A stretch of DNA of 64,000 nt from Haemophilus sputorum CCUG 13788 (GCF_000238795.1 NZ_AFNK01000007.1:124001-188000), one strand, 5' to 3'. Shown: positions 20,901 to 28,034, counted from the stretch's first letter. Numbers and translations are program-made. The notes: generated by a model from the letters alone, not told the origin.

Positions 20901-21653
20901 CCAGATGCCCGCATTGATTTCTGCTTCTCGAGTAAGAATCTCCGTATAATCCACGCGGCTGTTGTCTAAACCTTTGCCGCTGACTTTTACCTTACCCACT
21001 TCAACTTTAAAGTTATCCACTTGACCATTTTTGATTTCAGGCTTACCCGTAGTAAAAGTTGCTCGGTCAGAATTAATAATCCCACAACCTTCGCAATACA
21101 ATCCGCTTGGGTTCGCAATAATCACATTGGCTTTTTTGCCTGCAACTTCCACATAACCTTTCATCACTGAAGGCTTGTTAGAATTGACCTCATTTAAAAT
21201 AACTTTAGCTTCGCCACGTGCAAGGTAAGGGTTACCTTGAATAAGTCCTGCTTGTTGGGATTGGGTATTAGTACGACTGTTATTTAAAATGGCACCTTTC
21301 TCTGTAACATCAAACTCGCGGTATTTATTATGGGAAAGCCCTTTATCATTAGGTGTTTGAATATTAACTTGCGGTAATCCATTCGCAGTTTGTAATACAA
21401 TAGGCTGCTGATTTTTCGGAGCAGTTTTATCGGCTTGAATAATTAAGGTTTCCGCAAGCGCATTACCCGAAAAGGCAACAAAACCCAAAGCACAGAATAG
21501 GCTAAAGGTTAATGGTTTTAATTGAGCTACCAGATGAGAAACTCTAAAGTCATTTCTTTCAGTTGATTTACCTTCTAATTTTGCTAATTCAGAAACCACC
21601 ACTAAACGCTGTAAAGTTTTACTGAAAATCACGCGAAAACATTGTTTGTTCAT
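11955..21653 (-). CDS. cdiA: CdiA, two-partner-secreted contact-dependent inhibition effector
   Basis: 3232 residues. The extended signal peptide region starts MNKQCFRVIFSKTLQRLVVVSE and ends near ALA-E (about residue 68). The TPS domain follows, with NPSGLYCEGCGIIN in place of the classical NPNGI motif and a cysteine pair. Asn/Gln-rich FHA-1 repeats (NNQGxIxS) run to about residue 1560. A non-repetitive His/Tyr-rich segment at about 1570-1900, including HYHYHHNGLKYGPYAHP, is the likely receptor-binding part. FHA-2 repeats follow, then a pre-toxin region without a VENN motif, and a C-terminal domain with SLYGPTGGYQPIQGGW and FAGTHDYLGGQ. The tip has no toxin family I can name. It is exported by the CdiB encoded 48 bp upstream. 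A USS lies inside the coding sequence near 20810. Confidence 0.92.
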   Translation of the reverse strand: MNKQCFRVIFSKTLQRLVVVSELAKLEGKSTERNDFRVSHLVAQLKPLTFSLFCALGFVAFSGNALAETLIIQADKTAPKNQQPIVLQTANGLPQVNIQTPNDKGLSHNKYREFDVTEKGAILNNSRTNTQSQQAGLIQGNPYLARGEAKVILNEVNSNKPSVMKGYVEVAGKKANVIIANPSGLYCEGCGIINSDRATFTTGKPEIKNGQVDNFKVEVGKVKVSGKGLDNSRVDYTEILTREAEINAGIWSKKETSVITGKNTVKRSETDKNLQIIHTNQPLAGETKPQVAIDVGELGGMYSGKIHLIGTENGVGVRNAGHIGASAETLQIDSQGRIVNTGTLNAVKPVTLTASQGIENKGKVENKQGDIKLNSTADIKQDGSLVARHGNIHKTASSQITQNGESVAKGSITYQAPKVSASTQSLIAAGVEVKDTAQGEVRSLETNSAQGKDITVLSTTKATLQGKNLASGKINVQGSEIDLDNSHTSAYDVNVTAHQGHIQANSATLIADKTLSLSTPTELQTQQSYLKADKITAKQRSLTTHNAVWEQTGTDELKISVNDQLKNQGGTFKTQGNLSIHSQGIDNRQGRLLSNGKLIVNAGTSYINTTNGAMLSNQNLLINSGELINDNGLIQSNQNVVINTQKQTLSNKQTLTDTQDKGIVALGKMNIQSANITNQQGRIVSVGNQTLNVTNIDNQRGLIYSQENLALNAKNLTNDQGSIRSAKQADMTLSDNFNQQNGSLQAQGLNLTANSLSSINHSVVFAEHLNITTLAELSNKDSQIISKFDGNITTGGKLDNTNGTIGSQQGSLKVDTNNHTLESEKGNIVAAQHINLNSGMIENNQGLILANEITINSNNQSINNQDTLLENQSDRGIIAQNLLALNTGSLNNNNGNILSRKNSTVNTTSLVNNQGKIRTQSQLNLNTNILSQNAGLITANILNLVADSIKSNKQSEISGNQVNVTTQALNNQGSKLIAQHSAHVGVKQGIQNQNGVLASLGERLTINSHQSDLNNVKGLISAQNGTLNLDANTLNNQHGSIRAKTAGVTTLQILDNRNTLSDKYQGIVVTDLTLNAKQLDNQNGQVAVLNHATLQVSDIQNQSGEILVVNNGLLNANKINNQAGKIVSTSTNLTIAAQTVLNNQQGIIGAENQITLTTKGLDNQQGNITSSNQLIINTAQQQINNQDGLIFSKNQASISSGEMNNQNGLIRADNALLINTNQNVINNRNTQDLEKGIVGLGSVVLQGVSTLLNQQGKLYGGRELNITAVDSTQNQQGIIQSNGNLTLSTKALDNQEGKLSSSSANINAQTINNSGISHNGSLIYADKLTLNTEQLDNQGTKAKGNIPTQGLQGKDITLQTSLLNNQHGGVYSSNNVSITSNNSLDNLDGELLAVNTVNVLNRGNLTVNNDNGLIQGNKTINLNAKSLESEGNIRTKGDLNITLKDSFILNNAFEAGNLTLKTEGDFTNNAEQTIANKMTISANNIVNNANSELSSNETTLNSNTLTNRGLIDGVKTLINSTTVTNIGTGKIYGDHVAFNSSTVENLAETVDGETKAGTIAARERLDFGVEKLINRDHSLILSLDKLSIGGQLDENYHATGKADFVDNGSATIEALGDGKINTAHLLNQDLYVKTGIDTKVEKIVEHALGNNSDRYREGRDGYYNVNNGSRNPYSYFQLNNGTRIEGFGWYSWFYNQTTNTTTLEYTDPAKIAIGGSLKLDGEDLHNKYSHLLVGKQLWLGDTIFDKNTQNSSLDGGRVKLHNEDIIGEINRQDNGTYRIEYRIRKKKGRKGHYHYHHNGLKYGPYAHPTEHFSFDQVLNTIGTPITSSAAVDGKTKVKDIQLDTISIVSNNVDTPNTVSIAKTQLDNSIGANAEITLTPIIDNHNIISSGQVIAKLQTTVEKFDAENVSNMTMPMVQTHLPDVRLPQASLYKINPDSPNGYLVETDPKFTDRKQWLSSDYMFEQLRHNHDNVHKRLGDGFYEQRLINEQINQLTGRRYIEGYSNDLEQYQALMNSGVKYAKQFNLAVGVGLTAKQMSELTTDMVWLVNKKITLTDGRKVTALVPQVYLVARNSDITSRGAVISANQIIGNVDNLQNSGVIAGRDLTRLHSNQLENRGTILGDTVDLSAKQNLINLGGKIEAVKDLSLYAGKNLEISSTLSSTQSADGNFARTVLDQLASVKVTGEGGRLNLHSDDNLTIKAANIESQGSLKAEADKVLSITTFNVSNKEHYNGNADNYYRLDQQAEIGSILRGKDGVRLVGMENATLRQATVSSENGETFVGSKGDVRIESGEQSEQLASSSKGSTKGWFSKTTETHRHYHDTTENIGSEIDGNKVTLYSETGEVDIHGSAVVADKQLLIDGKAGVNITSATNMHYAEDEHIKTKSGLMGTGGIGFSVGKKKEQIEQDQTQQSAARSQVGSLSGDTIIRTDGHYQQTGSIVTSRDGDVNITAKSANITAARSDYESNYKRTYEQKGVTIAVNIPVVQVIQSVDSAVKSAKSVGGSKNDRINALGAANAGFEAWRTAEQVGKLAEAMGQNPTQALSQDVSVSITYGEQKSVETQHSEGNKSEKSQINAGGKLNIKTKGGGKDSTLTIVGSDVSGKGGTYLKAEGDVNILAVDENHLERSKNKSSGFNAGVAVGYGSSGFAFGVTAGGNVAKGYGNGESRAWVGSQVGSLDSRTTIESGGDTNIVGSQVKGKSVKVNAENLNIQSLQDTMKYEGKQESASAQVTVGYGASGSTGYSKSKMKADMATVNQQAGIFAGDDGYDVDIQNHTELTAGLVTSTEQAEAEGKNRFSTGTLNAKNLDNHANYKGSSVGVSASVAANFDTPLGDKGIAQSNKQAVNENGDPMYQAEGGYNTHGYGEKVLAYGKESLVGDLSIGVGSDKDSQHSQTISGINTKNLTIRDDKAQFERSGKTAEQAKEAIKTDITADNAESRSGKLENRFDKEKVLKELNIQVKVTRDFRKNAFSTIDAYVLPKQAELREKIKVAKTEEEKDELYKEIYKLQYQKRLLETTVGIIAGTPDIAITQGTLQLAATKMREESLKNSRLFGGIKDEKTGQILRNDSYDSGYFDGVKLGGVRIDLDVICGADRCQTNDDGWVVYKGSKELPSLLDAIDSKQNKNASSLYGPTGGYQPIQGGWYLGSREFPYNKGDFSDMLVESFAGTHDYLGGQLPRWYDKQGNTSLKNNVQQFLADRTTEIAIPVSAPFAVSDLISPDMMEVLFKLGGN

Positions 21654-21701
21654 ACTTAACCCTTAAATTTTGCCAAAATTAACTTTGCCCGAAAAACTCA
21701 A

Positions 21702-23447
21702 TTAAAAACTATAACCAAGACTAAAACCTGCAACAGCATCAGAGGTTCTAAATCCTTCTGGTTTACGCATCAATCTTCCCATAAATACATCGTAGCTAAC
21801 CCCTTTTATACCACCTCGTAATCCAATCGCAGTCCCCATTAGATGATGCCCTAGTTGATTTTCCGTAGACCAGCCGGATACTCGGCCACCATCCACTGCC
21901 CAATAAAAAGCGTGGTTTGGGCTAAATTGCCAACTCAGCTCGTTTCGCCAGTTCCAGCCACGTTCACCTGAAAGGGAAAGTTCACCGTCAAAACCGCGCA
22001 CGGTATAACGTCCACCAATCGAAAAACGATCTTGAGCAATCAGTGGGGTTTTATTCCATTGGGCATTCAAACTACTTTGCCACTGCCAAGCTTGATTACC
22101 CCATTGAAATAGTTTTGTTAAGCTCACACTTGCCGTAATAATTTTAGGGCGAGAGGTACCTTCACCAAATAGCTCTTCTGGTGCAGATAACGCACCTCGA
22201 GCAGCGGTTCCCCGTTTGAAATTTGCCGAAAGTTCAAATGTGGCTGTCGGGAAATATTCTTTATGATTAAATCCAGCTTCCCAACCTGCCATTCGGCGTT
22301 TTTGCACCTCAATTTCTGCACCGTCAATATAGTTTTGTGATTGACGAGACCATAGAGAGCCCGAAACAATCGTTTTACGTTTTGCATCTCGATAGAGTAG
22401 ATAGGAGAGCGTGAGTTTGTCTGTATCACTTTCGCCTGCGTAGATGTAACTGTTATCAAACGCCCCAAAGACTTCTTGATAATATCGGCTCTGATTATGT
22501 GAAAAGGCTAAGTTCCAGTAGCCGAATGGTACGGAATAGTAAAGCATGAAATTTTTACTGGCTCGACGGCCTCTATCATCACCTTTTTGTTTAAGTGAGT
22601 GGGTAAAAGTTATATAGAAGAGGTCGTTTGCCGAGAAAATATTGTCTATGGAGAGTGTACCACTGGCTTGCCATTTTCCAGTTGAAGTAGAACCGGCATC
22701 ATCCAGTCCTAAATTTAGGCGAAATGGAAACGCTTGGTTGTAACTGATTTTTAAATCACTGTCGCCCACTTCCGCTTTATCACTTTCACTAGGCAAAATT
22801 TCAATATTTGCCTCAACGGTTGGCACACGTTTTAAATTTTCAAGGGATTGTTCAATATCTCGGATATTGAGTAAGTCACCTGTATCAAATGTTAATCCTG
22901 TCAACGCATTCAAGCGGGTAAAACGAGGAACATTACCGCTGTCAGCCACAATCATATTACGCACTTTGCCCGGAATGACCGTTAAAACTAATTTTCCACC
23001 GCGTAAATCTTGTTCTTCGGTCACTACACGAGTTGTCACATAACCACGGCCGATAATTTCATTTTGAATTTGCTTCATCAAAACACCTAAACCTTCACCA
23101 CCAAAACAATGTGGTAGCGTAAGCCTCAATGTTTGAGCCGCTTTATCAAAAGCCCATTGGAATTGACTTCGCGGGATAGAAGAGCCGTAATCGGTTAGCG
23201 TGATTTGATAAATAGGATAGCAGGGTGATTCAGTATAAGAGAGTAAAAGTGATTCAGAGGAAGAGGTATCGAAACGAATATCGGGCTGAGCTTGTAATTG
23301 TTCGGCCTGTGCCTGTTGATGTTGTTGCTGGCGTTGTTGCTGGGCAGCATCAACATTGCTTAATTGAGTATCAAGCGTATTAGCGAAAGTAGTAGTTGCT
23401 ATCGCTGAAGAAATGAAGCTTAAAATTAAGGTTTGATGGTATCTCAT
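21702..23447 (-). CDS. cdiB: CdiB, Omp85/FhaC-type outer-membrane transporter
   Basis: 581 residues. The signal peptide ends around ATTTFA-N (residue 22). A Gln-rich plug/linker (QQQRQQQHQQAQAEQ) comes next, then two POTRA-like domains (CYPIYQITLTDYG..., VIPGKVRNMIV...) and a 16-strand beta barrel ending in an aromatic residue (GYSF). The VRGF motif of the conserved loop is present (RYTVRGFDGEL). It secretes the CdiA encoded next in the same operon by recognising its TPS domain. Confidence 0.93.
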   Translation of the reverse strand: MRYHQTLILSFISSAIATTTFANTLDTQLSNVDAAQQQRQQQHQQAQAEQLQAQPDIRFDTSSSESLLLSYTESPCYPIYQITLTDYGSSIPRSQFQWAFDKAAQTLRLTLPHCFGGEGLGVLMKQIQNEIIGRGYVTTRVVTEEQDLRGGKLVLTVIPGKVRNMIVADSGNVPRFTRLNALTGLTFDTGDLLNIRDIEQSLENLKRVPTVEANIEILPSESDKAEVGDSDLKISYNQAFPFRLNLGLDDAGSTSTGKWQASGTLSIDNIFSANDLFYITFTHSLKQKGDDRGRRASKNFMLYYSVPFGYWNLAFSHNQSRYYQEVFGAFDNSYIYAGESDTDKLTLSYLLYRDAKRKTIVSGSLWSRQSQNYIDGAEIEVQKRRMAGWEAGFNHKEYFPTATFELSANFKRGTAARGALSAPEELFGEGTSRPKIITASVSLTKLFQWGNQAWQWQSSLNAQWNKTPLIAQDRFSIGGRYTVRGFDGELSLSGERGWNWRNELSWQFSPNHAFYWAVDGGRVSGWSTENQLGHHLMGTAIGLRGGIKGVSYDVFMGRLMRKPEGFRTSDAVAGFSLGYSF

Positions 23448-23722
23448 AAGGTCAATAGAAGCTGTTATTCAGTCTAAAAGAGTGTATAAAATTCTTCACA
23501 TTTTTGCAATTTTAAGTATAAAATAGCAACAAATAAAAGTGTTAATATAGAGTGTAAAAAAGATGCAAATTACTGTTTATATTTACAAATTCATTTTTAA
23601 ATTTAAATATTCTTGATAAGTAATTGATTTAAAATATATTTTTTATTTACATTTTATAGATATATGTAAACAACCATTCTAAGTTTCATATATCAATATT
23701 ATAAAATAAACCTAAAACACCA

Positions 23723-23758
23723 AGAGACTACTTTTAAAACAAGGAGTCTCTTTTTTTA
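23723..23758 (+). terminator. Plus-strand intrinsic terminator with no obvious gene
   Basis: AGAGACT pairs with AGTCTCT followed by seven T on the plus strand. Nothing plus-oriented is annotated to its left, so it may end an unseen small transcript or antisense RNA from the cdiB upstream region. Confidence 0.6.
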
Positions 23759-23779
23759 TATTTATTTCTACTAATTACA

Positions 23780-23785
23780 CCTAAT
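23780..23785. repeat. CCTAAT, left copy of the prophage-flanking direct repeat
   Basis: The same 6 bp follow the right end at 60857-60862. Transposable phages duplicate about 5 bp of target. The exact end base is ambiguous by one or two positions. Confidence 0.65.
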
Positions 23786-23824
23786 CAGTAAATATTTTCA
23801 TTGACGACATTTATACTCATCCTA

Positions 23825-23844
23825 ATAAACCCGCGCAACATAAC
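23825..23844 (+). repeat. Left-end transposase-site candidate
   Basis: ATAAACCCGCGCAACATAAC, 39 bp inside the left end. It matches the inverted sequence at 60784-60803 at 18 of 20 positions. Confidence 0.6.
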
Positions 23845-23850
23845 TGCAAT

Positions 23851-23885
23851 AAAAAAGCGAGATAAATTATTTCTCTCGCTTTTTT
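23851..23885. terminator. Bidirectional terminator after the late operon
   Basis: AAAAAAGCGAGA pairs with TCTCTCGCTTTTTT. It follows the methylase stop codon on the minus strand and closes the leftward late transcript just inside the prophage end. Confidence 0.8.
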
Positions 23886-23911
23886 CACATTATGTAATGA
23901 TGTTACATTTT

Positions 23912-24757
23912 CTAAAATTTATAAACTAAATTATCCTCATATTTTCCTGAATAGCTCGCTGATCCATTCACTACAATTCTTTTCGCTCCGTCAAATGACT
24001 GCCAATTATCTACTTTATCTTTCTGCATATACTCAATAAATCGAATAAATTCAGATTTCGTTGAACTGAAGAAAATATAAGGTGGTCTTGTAATATTGAC
24101 TAATCGTAAGAAGTCTATTAAATCGAAATAAGTAGCTTGTTTATAGCTTTCTTGTTTGGTGCAAAGATAAGGTGGATCTAATACAAACAATGCTTTGCGA
24201 TTGCCGGAAAATTTCGGTAGTAGAGTGTGGAATGATTCACGAATAATTTCAATATCGTCCAAATAGCAATCTGCCTTGGGGTAATCGGACTGACGGATAC
24301 AATTCCAAAAATCATTCTGGAATAACTCATCGGTTGTAGCTACTTGCTGACCGCTAAATAATAACCAGCTTGCTAAACAATTCAAATATTTGTAGCCGTC
24401 AAACTCTTGAATAATTTTGACACATTTTGCTTTTACTTCCTTTGGCATTCGCTTGTTTTTAGGTACAGCACTGCCGACTGCGGTAAAAAGTTGTGAACGT
24501 AAGGTATTGATGTCACCTATATGGGCTAACCTTTCGGAGTAACCATCAAAATCATTGTAGATGACACGAGCTTTTGGCTTAATTGCTTTGGCTACATGAC
24601 TCAATAATCCTGAACCACCGAAGGCGTCAATAATTATCCAGCCCTCTCCATCATCTTTGATGTGTTCATTAAGAATATTCTGAAAATGTTTCAAAAACAT
24701 TCTTTTTTGCCCGATAAACGGTAGTGGGGCTTGTTTAAAAGTTTTTTTGTTTGCCAT
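23912..24757 (-). CDS. Phage Dam-type DNA adenine methyltransferase (D12 class)
   Basis: 281 residues from the ATG at 24757, which has AGAAGG seven bases upstream; a GTG 15 codons earlier is less likely. Motif I-like PFIGQKRMF is near the N-terminus. The SAM-site aspartates lie in the YNDFDG region. The catalytic DPPY appears as VLDPPYLCTK at about residue 195. It probably methylates phage and host DNA at adenine, protecting the phage from restriction, and fills the position that mom occupies in Mu. It is transcribed after com, whose product may activate its translation. Confidence 0.88.
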   Translation of the reverse strand: MANKKTFKQAPLPFIGQKRMFLKHFQNILNEHIKDDGEGWIIIDAFGGSGLLSHVAKAIKPKARVIYNDFDGYSERLAHIGDINTLRSQLFTAVGSAVPKNKRMPKEVKAKCVKIIQEFDGYKYLNCLASWLLFSGQQVATTDELFQNDFWNCIRQSDYPKADCYLDDIEIIRESFHTLLPKFSGNRKALFVLDPPYLCTKQESYKQATYFDLIDFLRLVNITRPPYIFFSSTKSEFIRFIEYMQKDKVDNWQSFDGAKRIVVNGSASYSGKYEDNLVYKF

Positions 24758-24812
24758 AGTTTTTCCTTCTATGGCGTTCTGATACTCAAGGTATTCCGAC
24801 ACTCAAATAAAA

Positions 24813-24932
24813 TTATTTAGTAAAGTTAATTACTTTGCAGCGTGGGCATTTGATTTCTAAATAACCAACTGTACCCACTTTCGCCAATAATTTGTTACAA
24901 AATGTGCAACGGATTGTTTTAATTGACTGCAT
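24813..24932 (-). CDS. com: Com-like zinc-finger translational activator
   Basis: 39 residues: CTFCNKLLAK near the start and EIKCPRCKVINF near the end give a two-CxxC zinc finger, as in Mu Com. In Mu, Com binds the mom mRNA and opens its start codon. Here the gene lies directly before the adenine methylase, whose ATG follows 55 bases after the com stop. GGAGAA precedes the ATG. It was recovered by reading the gap between larger genes. Confidence 0.85.
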   Translation of the reverse strand: MQSIKTIRCTFCNKLLAKVGTVGYLEIKCPRCKVINFTK

Positions 24933-24964
24933 ATATTCTCCATAATTAAAAGATTTGTTACAAT

Positions 24965-24990
24965 CCGCCCGCCTTGCGCAAGGTAGGCGG
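24965..24990. repeat. GC-rich inverted repeat upstream of com
   Basis: CCGCC-CG-CCTTGC / GCAAGG-TA-GGCGG, an 11-bp stem interrupted by a 2x2 mismatch, 33 bp before the com start in otherwise AT-rich DNA. It could be a transcription pause or regulator site for the com-methylase unit. Confidence 0.5.
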
Positions 24991-25071
24991 CGTATGGCTA
25001 TATGCAGGCATGTTCTGCGTAGCTGGTAATAACGCGCATTGCCGTGCCGTTATTATCGCCGTCTTTTCTTT

Positions 25072-25503
25072 TTAAACTTTGTGCGAGGTAAACCCTCCTT
25101 TTATCAACTCAGCTAGTTTATTCGGGCTTAACGCCTTTTTCGGTGCTACGCCAAAAATTGCCTCATAACACCACTCACTACAATAATATCGACTTGGCTT
25201 TTGCTTAAACGGTAACACGCAACCAATTGCCCCGATAAAATCGTATTTTTTGCCACCGGTACGCTGAAAAAAGTCCACAATGTCTGAATATGTGTGCACT
25301 GGGATTAAATCCCACTTATCCGCAGGCAGATGCATAGTTTTTACACGTACACCACCATCACGAGGGCTTGATGAATAGCATTGGTAAACGTTCGCTCCTG
25401 TTTTGATTGCCACCTCGCAATGGCTGTAAGGTTTACCCGTAAACAAGCGGATAATTTTATCCACCCAGTTGCCACGGGCTTTGTACATCGCTAAATAGAC
25501 CAC
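25072..25503 (-). CDS. Permuted NlpC/P60 (YiiX/YaeF-like) papain-fold protein
   Basis: 143 residues. The pattern is a His early (YSHCEVAI, His28 and Glu30) and the nucleophile late (YYCSEWC, Cys108), the circularly permuted papain-fold order. It may be a peptidoglycan amidase/peptidase or lipid-modifying hydrolase. The GTG start at 25503 has AAGGAG eight bases upstream and overlaps the end of the tail-fibre assembly gene by 13 bp. Its position after the tail-fibre genes suggests a lysogenic-conversion or host-entry role. Confidence 0.65.
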   Translation of the reverse strand: MVYLAMYKARGNWVDKIIRLFTGKPYSHCEVAIKTGANVYQCYSSSPRDGGVRVKTMHLPADKWDLIPVHTYSDIVDFFQRTGGKKYDFIGAIGCVLPFKQKPSRYYCSEWCYEAIFGVAPKKALSPNKLAELIKGGFTSHKV

Positions 25504-26081
25504 TGCGCAATCTCCTTGGTAAGCTGTTCGACCTGTTCAATCGTAGTAGCAGCTATTAAAGCATCTTCGAATTTTTGTCGCTGACCAATAATCTCACCAA
25601 TTACCGCTGCAAGCTGGTCTGATTTTTCAAGTACCTTTTGGGCCAATATATCAAACGGTACGCCTCGAATTTTTGATATTTGAGTGAGCATTGGAGTTTT
25701 TGCAGATTTATCGAGGCGCCAGGATAGAGCCTCTTGCTCTTGACGATAAAAACTATCAATTTCCGTTTGCGGATAACCAGTTAACAAGCTTGCATTTAAT
25801 TGATCGGCTTTATGTGCAATTAAAGTAATTAACTCATTTTTTCTTGCGTGTAATAGGTCGGCTTCATCTGATTGTTCCAGCACCCAATGTCCATTGCTCA
25901 AATGATAATACTCATTCGGAGGGGGTTCGGAACTTTGATATACTGCTTGCCCATCTGACCACGCAAATGGCGTATCATCATGTAACTCACTCTCAAGAGC
26001 ATAAAAACCTGTCGGTAAGTAGCTTGGTTTATCTTGTTGATTATATTCGGCATGGCCATATTGGTTGAATACAATGTACAT
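25491..26081 (-). CDS. Tail fibre assembly protein (Tfa-like chaperone)
   Basis: 196 residues. The N-terminus MYIVFNQYGHAEYNQQDKPSYLPTGFYAL is typical of phage tail-fibre assembly proteins. The C-terminal half is helical and resembles the DUF4376-like segment often fused in these proteins. It lies 10 bp after the tailspike gene and probably helps fold or trimerise it. Confidence 0.78.
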   Translation of the reverse strand: MYIVFNQYGHAEYNQQDKPSYLPTGFYALESELHDDTPFAWSDGQAVYQSSEPPPNEYYHLSNGHWVLEQSDEADLLHARKNELITLIAHKADQLNASLLTGYPQTEIDSFYRQEQEALSWRLDKSAKTPMLTQISKIRGVPFDILAQKVLEKSDQLAAVIGEIIGQRQKFEDALIAATTIEQVEQLTKEIAQWSI

Positions 26082-26091
26082 ATTTACCTCT

Positions 26092-28023
26092 CTAAATAAT
26101 TACCCAACTATCGTTCTTACGCAATCTGACTGCCCCCGTCAGGGTGTCAATAATAATAGAGCCATTTTTGGCAGTTGGCGTGTATCCAATCCATGGAAGA
26201 TTAGCACGATAAAAAATATCACCTTTACCAGGAATAACTGGGGTTGCTCCACTATTCAACCCATTATCATAGTCAAAATCCATAAAAATGTTATTATAAG
26301 TAATACGATCGTTGCTGCGAACAGCTGCCATCCCTCCACGTAGACTAACCCCTTTAAAACTAACGTTTGAAATTGACCCAGCTGAGGCAGCAGATGGATT
26401 CACATCTAGAAACACAATAGGAGCATTATTTTTGTGCTTAGCTTGATAGAGACCACCAATCACATTTAGCCCATCAATAATACCATCCTGACCTGGTTGG
26501 CCCGCATAAGTGCTAGCCACACAGCGGATTGATTGTCTGTTGGCATCTTGTACATTATTGCCATTTAGCACAACATCCGTTGCACCATCAATTTGGATAC
26601 CATCAATGCAAGAATAGTCAGCATTAACAACCTTGTTAACTGAACAACCCTCTAGGACAACACCATCAACTAACGCCAGTAAATATGCGCTGAAGTTATC
26701 TAATCCCGATGCCACATTAACGTCTTGCACGTGACAGCCAATGAATTTGATATTTTTATGACGACTCACGCGTGAGGTTGCGCCTAAAACTTTAAAACCG
26801 CATCCACCACTAGAGCGCCCTCCATGGTTACCTGATCGCTCGGATATACAATCGGTGAATGTCACATCACGAATGCCTAATTGTCCTCCTAATCTGTAGC
26901 TATGTTCAGCGGCATCAGAAACGCGCCAATGAATAAAATGGAGATTGCGACAAGAATAGGCATTTAAAGTACTTTCAATAAGTAATCCATTTTGTCCTGG
27001 TGCTCCTTGAGCGTTAGGAGATTTTGTCGAGATATTCGCGAAATTAAATACACAATCTGCAACATCCCTTAAATAAACGCCTGTCCGATACGTGTCAACT
27101 TTGATATTGCCAAAAAATGACTGGTTAACATTGAAAATAGGCATCGCAGCATCATAATTTTTGATAGTAACATGTTGTAAATGTAGCTCAGTTAATGGTG
27201 TATCTAATGCCAAAGACTGGATATGTAAACCATAATCTGAGCCAGGTCTATCTGATGTAACCGATAGATCCTTAATATCCAGTCTACTGCCTGAGATACG
27301 GATGGCTCTATCAATCGCTGACCCAGGAGAGCTAAAGCGTAAATGACTAATTTGTGTATTACCGTATATAGTAATACCATAATCCTGACTAGCGGATAAC
27401 TTCCGAAATTCCGAGTGATTAGCTTTTAAATTGGTATCTTGTGGTATGGTAATAGTTTGGATACCATATTTCCGTCCTCTGGATAGTTTTAATGACTTAC
27501 CCACCGCAGCCTGCAGTGCTGCTTGTAATCTAGTTGTCTCATCTCGACCATCGCCTATTAAACCAAAATCATGATCGCACAATGATGTATATAATCTTTT
27601 CCAGCGGCCTCCATTATGCTCAACAACAAAACAAGTGCCACCGTCATCAGGTGTAATTAGGTCTTGTAAATCCGCAACAAACTCTCCACCACCTGTTGTG
27701 CCGCCTGCGTAGTAGGATTTAACTAAAATACGCTGACCATGTTCAGTTGGGCGGATAGTGCGGAGTTGTTCGATACTTTCGGCTTGACCAACAAAACGGA
27801 AGCCATCGGCTTTAGTAAGTTCTATGAAAGCATTTTTATTTTGCTCACCAACCTTCTCCATTTCGCCTTTTAAGAATAGCGTACGATTTGCTAAATGTTT
27901 TAAGGGTAAATTATCAACACCTGTTGGACCACCAAGTACAGGGTCGGTTTCTTTCAGCATATAAACGCCATCTTCCCAAACGGGTTGTTCTGGTAAAAAA
28001 TCGTCTTTTGTTAAAGTCGTCAT
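26092..28023 (-). CDS. Tailspike/tail fibre with right-handed beta-helix
   Basis: 643 residues. N-terminal about 70 residues (PVWEDGVYMLKETDPVLGGPTGVDNLPLKHLANRT region) are the virion-attachment piece seen in Pasteurellaceae Mu-like phages. From about residue 150 the sequence has regularly spaced turns (DGRDETTRLQAALQAA, then LHLQHVTIKNYD, NVQDANRQSIRC) characteristic of pectate-lyase-type beta-helices, suggesting capsule or LPS depolymerase activity. It sits where P2 has gpH. Catalytic residues cannot be assigned. Confidence 0.8.
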   Translation of the reverse strand: MTTLTKDDFLPEQPVWEDGVYMLKETDPVLGGPTGVDNLPLKHLANRTLFLKGEMEKVGEQNKNAFIELTKADGFRFVGQAESIEQLRTIRPTEHGQRILVKSYYAGGTTGGGEFVADLQDLITPDDGGTCFVVEHNGGRWKRLYTSLCDHDFGLIGDGRDETTRLQAALQAAVGKSLKLSRGRKYGIQTITIPQDTNLKANHSEFRKLSASQDYGITIYGNTQISHLRFSSPGSAIDRAIRISGSRLDIKDLSVTSDRPGSDYGLHIQSLALDTPLTELHLQHVTIKNYDAAMPIFNVNQSFFGNIKVDTYRTGVYLRDVADCVFNFANISTKSPNAQGAPGQNGLLIESTLNAYSCRNLHFIHWRVSDAAEHSYRLGGQLGIRDVTFTDCISERSGNHGGRSSGGCGFKVLGATSRVSRHKNIKFIGCHVQDVNVASGLDNFSAYLLALVDGVVLEGCSVNKVVNADYSCIDGIQIDGATDVVLNGNNVQDANRQSIRCVASTYAGQPGQDGIIDGLNVIGGLYQAKHKNNAPIVFLDVNPSAASAGSISNVSFKGVSLRGGMAAVRSNDRITYNNIFMDFDYDNGLNSGATPVIPGKGDIFYRANLPWIGYTPTAKNGSIIIDTLTGAVRLRKNDSWVII

Positions 28024-28034
28024 TTTATCCTCTC

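Larger units (their letters stand above)
23448..23785. other. AT-rich upstream region of cdiB, host side of the prophage junction
   Basis: 338 bp without a gene. On the minus strand a weak promoter-like pair, TTGCAA (23504-23509) and TATACA (23483-23488), is spaced only 15 bp apart. Runs of A and T make this a likely H-NS target. The Mu-like prophage begins immediately to the right, so any regulatory site further upstream of cdiB has been separated by 37 kb. Confidence 0.5.
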
